Shown: positions 1 to 6,021, counted from the stretch's first letter. The stretch is 9,720 nt of DNA from Bacillota bacterium (GCA_023460155.1 JAEWRF010000037.1:1-9720); one strand, 5' to 3'. Notes: a model not told the origin generated them from the letters alone. Program-made: numbers and translations.

Positions 1-1
1 A

Positions 2-211
2 AAAAACGAAGCTTCGTCCGGAGAGTACAATTTTTCCGAAATCACCGAAAACGAGGAAGAATATAAGAAGTTCCAGCGCTGGTACGAAAAAATCGGAAAG
101 AAAAACTATTTTCAGTCGGAGCGGAAAGCCTTGGCGGCGGACGTGCTGAAAGAGGCAAAAGAAGAGCTGCAAAAATATTCCGACGAGGTTTTCCGGCGGG
201 ATTCCATGTAA
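2..211 (+). CDS. 3' end of an unrecognised protein gene
   Basis: An open frame enters from the left edge and stops at TAA 209-211, giving the last 69 residues of a protein whose start is outside the window. The visible tail is very hydrophilic and rich in Glu and Lys, with aromatic residues at intervals (for example FQRWYEKIGKKNYF) and a likely helical end (roughly LAADVLKEAKEELQKYSDEVFRR). It has no membrane segment and no Cys or His cluster. I do not recognise the family, so no function is proposed. The frame is supported by a coding-like composition, by a perfect terminator beginning about 20 bases after the stop, and by the absence of any competing gene. Confidence 0.6.
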   Translation, partial: KNEASSGEYNFSEITENEEEYKKFQRWYEKIGKKNYFQSERKALAADVLKEAKEELQKYSDEVFRRDSM

Positions 212-232
212 ATTTTTTATAATTAGATCAGT

Positions 233-270
233 AAAAGTCCGTGCCGCAAAAAATGCGGCACGGACTTTTT
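233..270 (+). terminator. Rho-independent terminator after the left-edge gene
   Basis: A perfect inverted repeat has GTCCGTGCCGCA (237-248) pairing with TGCGGCACGGAC (254-265) around a 5-base A loop. It is followed by TTTTT (266-270) and preceded by AAAA, which extends the pairing to 16 bp. It isolates the left-edge gene from the MFS promoter that starts at 290. The A-tract and T-tract symmetry could let it work on both strands. Confidence 0.9.
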
Positions 271-289
271 GCGCAGATGCATTTTTCTC

Positions 290-318
290 TTGATTTAAAA
301 TGTAATTTATATTACAAT
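290..318 (+). promoter_or_regulatory. Sigma-A promoter of the first MFS exporter gene
   Basis: The -35 box TTGATT (290-295) and the -10 box TACAAT (313-318) are separated by exactly 17 bases. Transcription would begin near 324-326 and leave a leader of about 95 bases before the ATG at 419. The -10 box lies inside the first of two palindromes, so the promoter is probably blocked when a regulator binds. Confidence 0.7.
301..316. promoter_or_regulatory. Operator palindrome 1, TGTAAT-N4-ATTACA
   Basis: A perfect 6-bp inverted repeat, TGTAAT TTAT ATTACA, occupies the promoter spacer and the first four bases of the -10 box. The same 16-bp pattern recurs at 326-341. This position is typical of a repressor site that excludes RNA polymerase. 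The regulator is not identified. Confidence 0.65.
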
Positions 319-320
319 AT

Positions 321-346
321 ATAAATGTAATGAACATTACATTTAT
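321..346. promoter_or_regulatory. Operator palindrome 2, extended TGTAAT-N4-ATTACA
   Basis: A perfect 12-bp inverted repeat, ATAAATGTAATG (321-332) and CATTACATTTAT (335-346), has a 2-base centre. Its core at 326-341 matches palindrome 1 at all 12 repeat positions. It lies over the predicted transcription start. The two cores are 25 bp apart, and a further half-site ATTACA occurs at 360-365. Together these suggest binding by two dimers. A hairpin role in the RNA is possible but less likely, because no T-run follows. Confidence 0.65.
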
Positions 347-418
347 CAAATTAACAAAGATTACATAATGCGACTCCGCCGGTTCTGCACAGACCGGACG
401 GGGCAAGAAGGAGCCAGA

Positions 419-1648
419 ATGACACATAAAATAGAGGCATACCGCATGTACCTTCTGTTTTCCTGCCTTTATGCGGGATTTTATTCCTTAATGTCCACTG
501 TTACTATGGTGTATCAGGTGGACGTGATACGCCTGAGTCCCTTGCAGTTGGTTCTGACCGGAACAGCTTTCGAAACCGCATGCTTTCTTTCCCAGGTACC
601 CACCGGCGTGGTGGCGGATCTATACAGCCGGAGACTTTCCATCGTGATCGGCGTCACCCTGACGGGTCTGGGCTTTCTTCTTCAGGGAAAGATTCCGGCT
701 TTCTGGGCCGTGCTGGCGTCTCAGATCTTCTTGGGAGTGGGGGCCACCTTTACGGACGGAGCCGTGGAGGCATGGATCGCCGACGAAGACGGCTCCCGTA
801 GCCTGAACCGGATCTTTCTGCGGGGAGCACAGCTCGGTCAGATCGGCTCCGTGGCTGGAATCCTGCTGAGCACCGCCCTCGGGAATCTGTCGCTCGCGCT
901 GCCGATTCTTCTTGGCGGCGTTCTGATGCTGGCTTTCAGCCTGTTCCTGATTGCTTTTATGCCGGAGAACCACTTTCACCCCGCCGCGCCGGAGGAGCTG
1001 AATTCCTTTCAGAAGCTGAGCTATACCTTTCGGTCCGGCATGAGGATCATACGGTCGAAGAACGTGCTGATCGGTCTTCTGTGCATGGCGCTGTTTGGCG
1101 GACTTGCCAGCGAGGGCTACGACCGGCTGAATACCGACCATTTTCTAAAGGATACCGTGCTTCCTCCGCTGGGCGGCCTGAAACCCGTGACCTGGTTTGG
1201 AATTCTGGGGATTCTGACGATGCTCCTCAGTGCTCTGGCGATGCAGCTTGCTATTCGGAGATGGAGCAGCCCCTCCGCCCGAGGGAGCCTGAACGGTCTG
1301 TCGCTGATTAATTTCCTTACCATTCTGAACATGCTTCTGTTCGGTCTGACCCGCAGATTCAGTCTGATGGTTGCGGCTTATCTGGCGATCAGCATGCTGA
1401 AAGCCCTGAACCGGCCGATTCTGAATGCGTTTCTCAGCAGCCGCATCGACGGGAGCATCCGCGCCACGGTCCTTTCCACCAATGAGCAGATGAACTCGCT
1501 GGGGGAAATTCTCGGGGGTCCTCTGATCGGACTGGCCGCCGAACGGTTTTCCGTCGGACTCGGTATATCCTCCACCGTGATTTTTCTGATTCCGGTTTCG
1601 CTCATTCTTCTGAAGCTGAGAAGCTGGGAGAAAAAGCCGACGGCCTGA
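419..1648 (+). CDS. MFS transporter, 12-TM drug-efflux type
   Basis: The product is a 409-residue integral membrane protein, probably a proton-driven exporter of a drug or metabolite. The substrate cannot be told from sequence. The first transmembrane helix starts near residue 10, and the loop after helix 2 carries MFS motif A (GVVADLYSRR, residues 63-72, with Asp67 and Arg71-Arg72). Hydrophobic segments continue through the chain in a pattern fitting 12 helices with a polar central loop near residues 180-210. An in-frame ATG at 368 would add 17 basic residues but has no ribosome binding site. ATG 419 follows AAGGAG (408-413) and starts a typical N-terminus, so I chose it. The gene is transcribed alone from the palindrome-bearing promoter. 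It resembles TetA(P)/Mef-like exporters (DHA3-type), but that subgroup call is tentative. Confidence 0.85.
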   Translation: MTHKIEAYRMYLLFSCLYAGFYSLMSTVTMVYQVDVIRLSPLQLVLTGTAFETACFLSQVPTGVVADLYSRRLSIVIGVTLTGLGFLLQGKIPAFWAVLASQIFLGVGATFTDGAVEAWIADEDGSRSLNRIFLRGAQLGQIGSVAGILLSTALGNLSLALPILLGGVLMLAFSLFLIAFMPENHFHPAAPEELNSFQKLSYTFRSGMRIIRSKNVLIGLLCMALFGGLASEGYDRLNTDHFLKDTVLPPLGGLKPVTWFGILGILTMLLSALAMQLAIRRWSSPSARGSLNGLSLINFLTILNMLLFGLTRRFSLMVAAYLAISMLKALNRPILNAFLSSRIDGSIRATVLSTNEQMNSLGEILGGPLIGLAAERFSVGLGISSTVIFLIPVSLILLKLRSWEKKPTA

Positions 1649-1660
1649 GAGCCCCATTAT

Positions 1661-1689
1661 TTGACCTCGGAAGGATAAAGTGCTATAAT
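1661..1689 (+). promoter_or_regulatory. Strong extended -10 promoter of the DUF1646 gene
   Basis: The -35 box TTGACC (1661-1666) and the perfect -10 box TATAAT (1684-1689) are 17 bases apart. TG at 1681-1682 gives an extended -10. It starts only 12 bases after the MFS stop codon, so the transporter has its own promoter. Transcription should begin near 1695-1697 and produce a leader of about 52 bases. Confidence 0.85.
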
Positions 1690-1694
1690 TTCCC

Positions 1695-1747
1695 AAAATC
1701 CATTCGGAGTGTGGCATATTTCCGCAGCCGATGGGAGGGAAAGAACT
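1695..1747 (+). ncRNA. Structured leader, candidate Na+-I (DUF1646-motif) riboswitch
   Basis: The short leader can fold into one two-part stem. The outer helix pairs CCAT (1700-1703) plus CGG (1705-1707) with CCG (1728-1730) plus ATGG (1731-1734), leaving T1704 bulged. The inner helix pairs TGTGG (1710-1714) with CCGCA (1722-1726) around a 7-base loop, and a small internal loop separates the helices. The 3' strand of the outer helix runs into the ribosome binding site GGGAGGG (1733-1739), so folding can control translation. RNA leaders in front of DUF1646 genes are a known conserved motif later shown to sense Na+. The gene context, size and overlap with the binding site fit. I could not compare the bases with the published consensus, so the class is an inference. 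Confidence 0.5.
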
Positions 1748-2800
1748 ATGAGTCTGGCCAATATCATTCTGTTTCTCATTTTAGCCCTGATTTTCGTCCT
1801 GCCGCTGGCCGTCAAGCCGATCGAGGAAAATCTTGAAATTTTCCTGTTTGTTATGGGTGTTCTGGCAGCAGCAGCGGGGAAGGCCCTGAGTGTCAATCTG
1901 GCGGCAGAGATTTTTTCTGACGTTTACCTGTACGTGATCGTCGCGATTGTGCTGGGCGGCGGCTTCCTGTTCCGGGTCCTTTCGGAAAAGATGAGCGGGG
2001 GCAGAGTTCACAGCGCTCTGAAAAAAGTGCCGGCGGCGCTGTCCGCGTTCCTCCTTACGGTTGTTCTCGGCCTGCTTTCCAGCGTGATTACGGCGATTGT
2101 CGCATCGCTTTTCCTTGTGGAAATCGTGAACCTTCTTCCGCTTTCCAGAGCAGGCAAAATCCGCGTCAACATCGCGGCCTGTTTTTCCATCGGTCTCGGT
2201 GCCGTGCTGACCCCGGTGGGCGAGCCTCTGGCGACCATCGTGATCGGAAGATTGGCCAGAGATCCGGCGCTTCACGCGGATTTTTTCTATATGATCCGCA
2301 CGTTGGGCGTTTATATTCTGCCGGGGATTCTCGTGTTCGGCCTGCTTGCGGCGTATTTTGCAAAAAAGGATGACGCCGCCGCAGCGGAGGGGGAAGAGAA
2401 GATTGCGCTGGAAAGCTACCCGGAAATCGTTTTCCGCGCGCTGAAGATTTTTCTGTTTCTCATTGCCCTGAATCTTCTTGGCAGCGGCTTCAAGCCGATC
2501 ATCGACGCCTATGTGATGCAGATTCCCGCCATGGGACTCTACTGGATCAACATGTGCTCCGCAATTCTGGACAATGCGACGCTGGCCTCCGCGGAAATCA
2601 GCGCCTCCATGCAGCAGAGCCAGATCGTCGCAATCCTGATGGGTCTTCTGGTCAGCGGCGGCATGATGATCCCCGGGAATATCCCGAACATTATTTCCGC
2701 GAGCAAGCTGAAAATAAAAAGCCGCGAATGGATCCGCCTTGGCGTGCCTCTCGGCCTGATCGCGATGGCCGTCTACTTTGCGGTGATCTTTTTCCTTTGA
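1748..2800 (+). CDS. DUF1646 family predicted cation (Na+) transporter
   Basis: The product is a 350-residue membrane protein of the DUF1646 (COG4756) family, distantly like NhaD/ArsB-type ion transporters. It probably moves a monovalent cation, with Na+ extrusion the best guess. The N-terminus has the family pattern FVLPLAVKPIEENLEIFLFV (16-35). Further features are an LTPVGEPLA segment (154-162), AILDNATLASAE (272-283) and a C-terminal GNIPNIISASKLKIK (310-324). About nine to ten hydrophobic helices are visible. The ATG at 1748 lies 8 bases after GGGAGGG (1733-1739). An in-frame GTG at 1709 lacks a binding site and would translate the leader hairpin, so it was not used. The gene has its own promoter and structured leader upstream and a strong terminator downstream, making a single-gene unit. 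Confidence 0.82.
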   Translation: MSLANIILFLILALIFVLPLAVKPIEENLEIFLFVMGVLAAAAGKALSVNLAAEIFSDVYLYVIVAIVLGGGFLFRVLSEKMSGGRVHSALKKVPAALSAFLLTVVLGLLSSVITAIVASLFLVEIVNLLPLSRAGKIRVNIAACFSIGLGAVLTPVGEPLATIVIGRLARDPALHADFFYMIRTLGVYILPGILVFGLLAAYFAKKDDAAAAEGEEKIALESYPEIVFRALKIFLFLIALNLLGSGFKPIIDAYVMQIPAMGLYWINMCSAILDNATLASAEISASMQQSQIVAILMGLLVSGGMMIPGNIPNIISASKLKIKSREWIRLGVPLGLIAMAVYFAVIFFL

Positions 2801-2821
2801 TCGGAATTGTTCTGAAAAATT

Positions 2822-2871
2822 AAAAATGCGCTTTCCTGCGGCTTTTCAGAGCCAAAGGAAAGCGCATTTTT
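2822..2871. terminator. Bidirectional terminator between DUF1646 and glycosyltransferase genes
   Basis: A perfect 15-bp stem has AAAAATGCGCTTTCC (2822-2836) pairing with GGAAAGCGCATTTTT (2857-2871). The 20-base loop contains a small second hairpin (GGCT 2840-2843 with AGCC 2850-2853). It has T-runs on both strands and sits between the converging stop codons at 2800 and 2881. Confidence 0.9.
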
Positions 2872-2880
2872 ATGCCGGGT

Positions 2881-4044
2881 TCAGCTGGGAATCCGCTCAA
2901 GAATCGACCGGATCACCGCGTCCGTTCCGCCCGGCGCCGTCAGCAGTTTTCCAAGCCGGATGGAGTTTTCCCGAAAACTTCCGTCCGAAGTCAGAGCCCG
3001 GACGGATTCCCGCAGCTTCTGGGCGGTGAATTCGCCCTCCGCCAGCCGGATTCCGGCTTTGTTTTTCACGACACTCTCCGCATTGTACTGCCGCTCAAAT
3101 ACCTTTCCGGGGTAGATCAGCTGCGGCACTCCGCAGAGAAGCCCGTCGGCGATGCTGTTCTGCCCGCCGTGATTAAGAAAAACCGCGGCCCGGGGGAGCA
3201 GCGCGGAAAAATCAAATTTCCGGTCCGTATGAATGTTCCGGAAGCGGGAACATTCCGGCTCCATTCCGGCGAGATAAACCTCGAATCCGGAGTCTGCGAA
3301 CGCATCGGAAATTCCGTTAAGCAATTGCTCTTTTGAAATAGTTCCGGTTCCCAGATAAGCCAGAATCATGTTCTTTTCGCCGGTGTCCCGAGGCTTGGGC
3401 GCCTTTTTCAGCGTACCGGCGAACACCGTGTTTTCGCCTTCAATCGGTTCCAGCTCACGGATGCTCGGCACGATTCGGAGGTCGGCCCGCAGGAACAGCT
3501 CCAGCGCCGAGCGGACCGGGGGCTGATTCAGCTCTGTCAGCGCCCGGCGGACGCCGCGGGCAAACTGAGGCGAGGCGGCGTAAGACGGCTGAGCCGGATA
3601 GCTGTAGGAGGCGAAGACAGGCTTCCGTTCCGCATTTGCCGCCGCAATGGCGGAAAGATTGAATTCCGAATAGATCAGATCGGGCTGAAACGCGGCGATG
3701 GCCGAACGGATCTCTGAAACGCTCTTTCGAAAATAAGAGTAGTCAGTTGCCCCGGTGAAATGAAGCACTTCCTCAAAGCTGCGGACAGGCTTTTTCCCCG
3801 GCAGCCCGAGCTTTTTCGCCAAAGAGAAAGCGCGCAGGCCGATTCCTTCCGGCAGGCCGAACGGCACCGGAACGGATAAAAAATAGTTTGGCACGCCCGG
3901 AATCGGGCGGTAATTTACATCCTCAGCGGCGCACAGCGCAACCGAAAATCCTTTGGCCAAAAATGCCTCCGCAAGAAGACGCGCCCGGGAAAACGGACCG
4001 GCTGTCGGCGCCATGGCCGGTATAGGAACAATCAAAATCCGCAT
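2881..4044 (-). CDS. GT1-type (MGT-like) glycosyltransferase
   Basis: The product is a 387-residue cytoplasmic GT-B fold glycosyltransferase of the UDP-glycosyltransferase/MGT type, which transfers sugar from a nucleotide donor to a small molecule or lipid. The N-terminal acceptor domain begins with a beta strand and a glycine/proline-rich loop (MRILIVPIPAMAPTAGPFSR). The C-terminal donor domain begins near residue 225 (MILAYLGTGT) and holds the family signature at 283-324: LPRAAVFLNHGGQNS, then GLLCGVPQLIYP, then QYNAESV. His292, Gly293-Gly294, Ser297, Pro312, Gln319 and Asn321 are the expected nucleotide-sugar contacts. The frame is open 59 codons further upstream, but that would overlap the preceding gene. 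The ATG at 4044 has the proper domain start and leaves a 38-base gap, though its ribosome binding site (AAAGG) is weak. It is the second gene of a pair with the hydrolase. The acceptor is unknown. Confidence 0.85.
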   Translation of the reverse strand: MRILIVPIPAMAPTAGPFSRARLLAEAFLAKGFSVALCAAEDVNYRPIPGVPNYFLSVPVPFGLPEGIGLRAFSLAKKLGLPGKKPVRSFEEVLHFTGATDYSYFRKSVSEIRSAIAAFQPDLIYSEFNLSAIAAANAERKPVFASYSYPAQPSYAASPQFARGVRRALTELNQPPVRSALELFLRADLRIVPSIRELEPIEGENTVFAGTLKKAPKPRDTGEKNMILAYLGTGTISKEQLLNGISDAFADSGFEVYLAGMEPECSRFRNIHTDRKFDFSALLPRAAVFLNHGGQNSIADGLLCGVPQLIYPGKVFERQYNAESVVKNKAGIRLAEGEFTAQKLRESVRALTSDGSFRENSIRLGKLLTAPGGTDAVIRSILERIPS

Positions 4045-4082
4045 TTTTTTCCAGCCTTTCTTACATGCAGCCCCAGACCCGG

Positions 4083-4676
4083 CTACAGTTGAATTTCGGT
4101 TCCAGGCGTAAGGATCAGCCTTCCGGCGCAGTGGAAGGAGTTCGCCATTTCCGCGTCGAACAGCGCCCCCGGCTTCATGTGGACGGGAATGCTGTGCTTC
4201 GCGCCGATGATCTCCGCACACCGGGAGGCTTCTTCCGGCCCCATGTTGTAAACGCCGTCGATGGGAAGCACAGCGTAATCAATATCCATTTTGGCGAGCA
4301 TTTCCGGCATGTAAGAGGTTGTGGAAGTATCGCCCGCCGCATAGATCGTAACGCCGTCTGCCGTGATCAGAAATCCGACGCACTGATCGACCGGATGATT
4401 CCGGTTGCAGGCGGGCGTGGCTTCCACATGGAAATCTATTTCGTCGATCGACCGGTATTTGCCGCGTTTCAGCATATCACCGCTGCGGTACACTTTCCCG
4501 CCGGGCTTTAGCTTTACCAGCCCGACGGCGTTGTGGTCGAAATGCTCGTGCGAGACCAGAACCAGGTCCGCCGGAAGCTCATAGCCATTTCCGGCATAAG
4601 GGTCCACATAAAGAACGGTATTCAAGCTTGTAATAATGCGGTAACTGCCGTGTCCCTGATAAAGCAGCTTTGCCAT
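4083..4676 (-). CDS. Metallo-beta-lactamase-fold hydrolase, UlaG-like
   Basis: The product is a 197-residue soluble enzyme of the metallo-beta-lactamase superfamily. The metal-binding signature is SHEHFDH at 42-48 (His43, His45, Asp47, His48). Further likely ligands are His94, Asp116 (in YAAGDTS) and His166 (PVHMKPG). The compact size and the short N-terminal 'YQGHGSYRI' start match the UlaG-like/Zn-dependent hydrolase group, which acts on phosphoester or lactone-like bonds. The real substrate is unknown. ATG 4676 follows AGGAGG (4691-4686) by 9 bases and was preferred to an in-frame ATG at 4718, which lacks a binding site. The glycosyltransferase starts 38 bases downstream on the same strand with no terminator between, so the two are probably co-transcribed. 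Confidence 0.88.
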   Translation of the reverse strand: MAKLLYQGHGSYRIITSLNTVLYVDPYAGNGYELPADLVLVSHEHFDHNAVGLVKLKPGGKVYRSGDMLKRGKYRSIDEIDFHVEATPACNRNHPVDQCVGFLITADGVTIYAAGDTSTTSYMPEMLAKMDIDYAVLPIDGVYNMGPEEASRCAEIIGAKHSIPVHMKPGALFDAEMANSFHCAGRLILTPGTEIQL

Positions 4677-4691
4677 CGCTGTTATCCTCCT

Positions 4692-4712
4692 GATATATAT
4701 TTTTGATATATC
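4692..4712. repeat. AT-rich inverted repeat in the hydrolase leader
   Basis: GATATAT (4692-4698) and ATATATC (4706-4712) form a 7-bp inverted repeat with a 7-base spacer, just upstream of the hydrolase ribosome binding site. The same bases also read as a direct repeat of TGATATAT (4691-4698 and 4704-4711). It could be a regulator site or a weak RNA hairpin. Low complexity makes chance plausible. Confidence 0.35.
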
Positions 4713-4729
4713 CCACATGCTATTTTTTT

Positions 4730-4758
4730 ATTTTACGTATTGCAGAACCCTATGTTAT
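4730..4758 (-). promoter_or_regulatory. Possible promoter of the hydrolase-glycosyltransferase pair
   Basis: Read on the minus strand, ATAACA (4758-4753) and TAAAAT (4735-4730) are 17 bases apart. The -35 matches the sigma-A consensus at four of six positions and the -10 at five of six. It lies 54 bases upstream of the hydrolase start. The region is AT-rich, so this is only a candidate. Confidence 0.35.
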
Positions 4759-4761
4759 AGT
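4732..4761 (+). promoter_or_regulatory. Possible promoter of the YoaK-like gene
   Basis: TTTACG (4732-4737) and TATAGT (4756-4761) are separated by 18 bases, and the -10 is 34 bases before the ATG. It overlaps the candidate minus-strand promoter almost completely, so the two divergent promoters may compete. Confidence 0.35.
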
Positions 4762-4795
4762 AAATCGGTAAAATAAGCTTTTGTGGGGTAGTACA

Positions 4796-5455
4796 ATGCC
4801 GAGCGCTCAATTATCGGAATCCCGGCCGGTCGCAATGATTCTGGCGCTGTCCGGGGGGTTCATGGATGCCTATTCCTATGTTTGCCGCAATCATGTTTTT
4901 GCAAATGCCCAAACCGGGAATATGCTGCTGTTTGGGGTCAATCTTTCACAAGGCAAATTTTCTGTTTCTTTGCAATACCTGTGTCCTGTTATTGCGTTTG
5001 CCTTCGGTGTTTTTGCAGCGGGAATCATCCGTTACCGTTTCAATAACAGAAAGCATTTCCACTGGCGTCAGGCCACGCTTTTGGCGGAATCAGCTATCTT
5101 GTTTACCGTTGCGCTGATTCCGCAGCATTTCAATCTGCTGGCAAACAGCCTGCTCTCCTTTGCCTGCGGCGCACAGGTGCAGAGCTTTCGCAAAGTGGAC
5201 GGAAGCGGCGTTGCCACAACGATGTGTATCGGAAATCTGCGGTCCGGAATACACGCCCTATGTGATTATGCCTTTACAAAAAACAAATGGGCGCTGGATA
5301 GCAGCCTTTTATATTTTATCATCATCGGGAACTTTGTCATAGGGGCGATCGTGGGCAATATCTGTGTCGGTATGTTTCATGAAAAAGCAATTCTAATCAG
5401 TGTCGGGCTGCTGCTGACGGATTTCTCCATCATGCTGGTCAACCGCGAGGCTTAA
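4796..5455 (+). CDS. YoaK/DUF1275 family membrane protein
   Basis: The product is a 219-residue membrane protein of the DUF1275 family, named after B. subtilis YoaK. Its function is not established. Family hallmarks are visible: GGFMDAYSY (20-28), then FANAQTGNML (35-44), and later an ACGAQVQSFRKVDGSGVATT region in the middle and GNLRSG shortly after. About six hydrophobic segments are seen. The ATG at 4796 follows GGGG (4785-4788) by 7 bases. A TTG at 4781 would add only five residues and has no good binding site. The gene is alone, diverging from the hydrolase pair and ending in its own terminator. Confidence 0.85.
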   Translation: MPSAQLSESRPVAMILALSGGFMDAYSYVCRNHVFANAQTGNMLLFGVNLSQGKFSVSLQYLCPVIAFAFGVFAAGIIRYRFNNRKHFHWRQATLLAESAILFTVALIPQHFNLLANSLLSFACGAQVQSFRKVDGSGVATTMCIGNLRSGIHALCDYAFTKNKWALDSSLLYFIIIGNFVIGAIVGNICVGMFHEKAILISVGLLLTDFSIMLVNREA

Positions 5456-5485
5456 CCGCCGCTGCGCCTGAGAACTTGCTATCAA

Positions 5486-5531
5486 CACTCCCCGGTGCCG
5501 CGGCGGAAGTTGCGCGGGGAGTGCTTTTTTT
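5486..5531 (+). terminator. Rho-independent terminator of the YoaK-like gene
   Basis: CACTCCCCG (5486-5494) pairs with CGGGGAGTG (5515-5523) in a 9-bp GC-rich stem with a 20-base loop. C5524 and seven T residues (5525-5531) follow. It ends right at the stop codon of the opposing HxlR gene. Confidence 0.85.
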
Positions 5532-5875
5532 CATATGCCCTGGCTTTGTTTCCTGTATTGAATGTATTCGTTTCCCCAGACCTGAAGGCTGTCCAATACC
5601 GGCTGAAACCGGAGGCCGATTTCACTCAGACTGTACTCCACCTTCGGGGGAATCTGCGGGTATTCCGTGCGCGTCACAAGACCGTTTTCCTCCAGATTCC
5701 TCAGCTGCTTTGAAAGCGTTGCCTGCGTCAGGGCAGGCAGCCTGCGCTGAAGCTCGTTGAAGCGCACGGGGCCGCCGCTGAGGTGGTGCAGAATCAGCAA
5801 AGCCCATTTCCCGGTCAGAATCTTTTGCGCCGTCACATAGGGGCAAACTCCGAACAGGTCTTTTTTTCCTTCCAT
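5531..5875 (-). CDS. HxlR family transcriptional regulator
   Basis: The product is a 114-residue winged helix-turn-helix DNA-binding protein of the HxlR family, of full normal length. The N-terminus has the characteristic CPYVTAQKILTGKWALLIL (11-29). The recognition region follows (FNELQRRL near 39-46, LSKQLRNLEENGLV near 54-67), then a wing ending at VEYSLSEIG (79-87). Cys11 is the only cysteine. A conserved cysteine at this place serves as the redox or electrophile sensor in some family members (YodB, HypR), so thiol-based sensing is possible here. ATG 5875 follows GGAGG by 8 bases. It diverges from the PNPOx-like gene over a 146-base spacer with repeat elements, making that gene the likely target. 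Confidence 0.92.
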   Translation of the reverse strand: MEGKKDLFGVCPYVTAQKILTGKWALLILHHLSGGPVRFNELQRRLPALTQATLSKQLRNLEENGLVTRTEYPQIPPKVEYSLSEIGLRFQPVLDSLQVWGNEYIQYRKQSQGI

Positions 5876-5898
5876 GGTTTCTTCCTCCGTTCATTCGA

Positions 5899-5918
5899 AT
5901 TGTACAGTATTGTACAGG
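5899..5918. repeat. Tandem repeat ATTGTACAG, possible HxlR operator
   Basis: ATTGTACAGT (5899-5908) and ATTGTACAGG (5909-5918) are adjacent direct repeats matching at 9 of 10 positions, one helical turn apart. Each holds the self-complementary TGTACA. They lie 24 to 43 bases upstream of the hxlR start, where a bound protein would block hxlR transcription. This suggests autorepression. Confidence 0.5.
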
Positions 5919-5938
5919 ATATTTAGTATCAAATAAAA

Positions 5939-5964
5939 TAGTACTTGTATTCTGTGAAGCACTA
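5939..5964. promoter_or_regulatory. Inverted repeat over the PNPOx promoter, possible operator
   Basis: TAGTACTT (5939-5946) and AAGCACTA (5957-5964) are inverted copies with one mismatch and a 10-base spacer. The element covers the -35 box and most of the promoter spacer of the PNPOx gene. It is a likely site for the adjacent HxlR repressor, by analogy with HxlR regulators that sit next to their target. Confidence 0.5.
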
Positions 5965-5972
5965 TATATAAT
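5945..5972 (+). promoter_or_regulatory. Sigma-A promoter of the PNPOx-like gene
   Basis: TTGTAT (5945-5950) and a perfect TATAAT (5967-5972) are 16 bases apart. The start would be near 5979, giving a leader of about 43 bases that contains the binding site AGAAGGAG (6005-6012). Confidence 0.7.
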
Positions 5973-6021
5973 AGAACCGTAAGCTTATTTTATCACAGAA
6001 CGTCAGAAGGAGCAATGCGCA

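Noticed and set aside
321..346. Perfect 12-bp inverted repeat as a terminator
   Set aside because: AT-rich stem with a 2-base centre and no T-run; it sits at the transcription start and shares its core with a second copy in the promoter, so an operator is the better reading.
368..418. ATG 17 codons upstream for the first MFS gene
   Set aside because: It lacks a ribosome binding site and adds a basic stretch unusual for the family. ATG 419 follows AAGGAG.
620..1141. Long minus-strand open frame inside the MFS gene
   Set aside because: Low-complexity, Gln/Arg-rich translation typical of an antisense shadow; the plus-strand frame has clear MFS motifs.
1709..1747. GTG start 13 codons upstream for the DUF1646 gene
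   Set aside because: No ribosome binding site precedes it and it would translate through the leader hairpin. ATG 1748 has GGGAGGG at the right distance and a typical hydrophobic N-terminus.
1781..2275. Minus-strand open frame inside the DUF1646 gene
   Set aside because: His/Arg/Gln-rich shadow with no domain and no ribosome binding site; it lies opposite a clear membrane protein.
4045..4221. N-terminal extension of the glycosyltransferase frame
   Set aside because: It overlaps the coding end of the hydrolase, has no family similarity, and the Rossmann-type domain starts exactly at the ATG at 4044.
4065..4511. Plus-strand open frame opposite the hydrolase
   Set aside because: Shadow of the metallo-beta-lactamase gene; no motif and no binding site.
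5899..5918. Tandem ATTGTACAG units as a CRISPR-like array
   Set aside because: Only two 10-base units with no spacers; far better explained as a regulator site.
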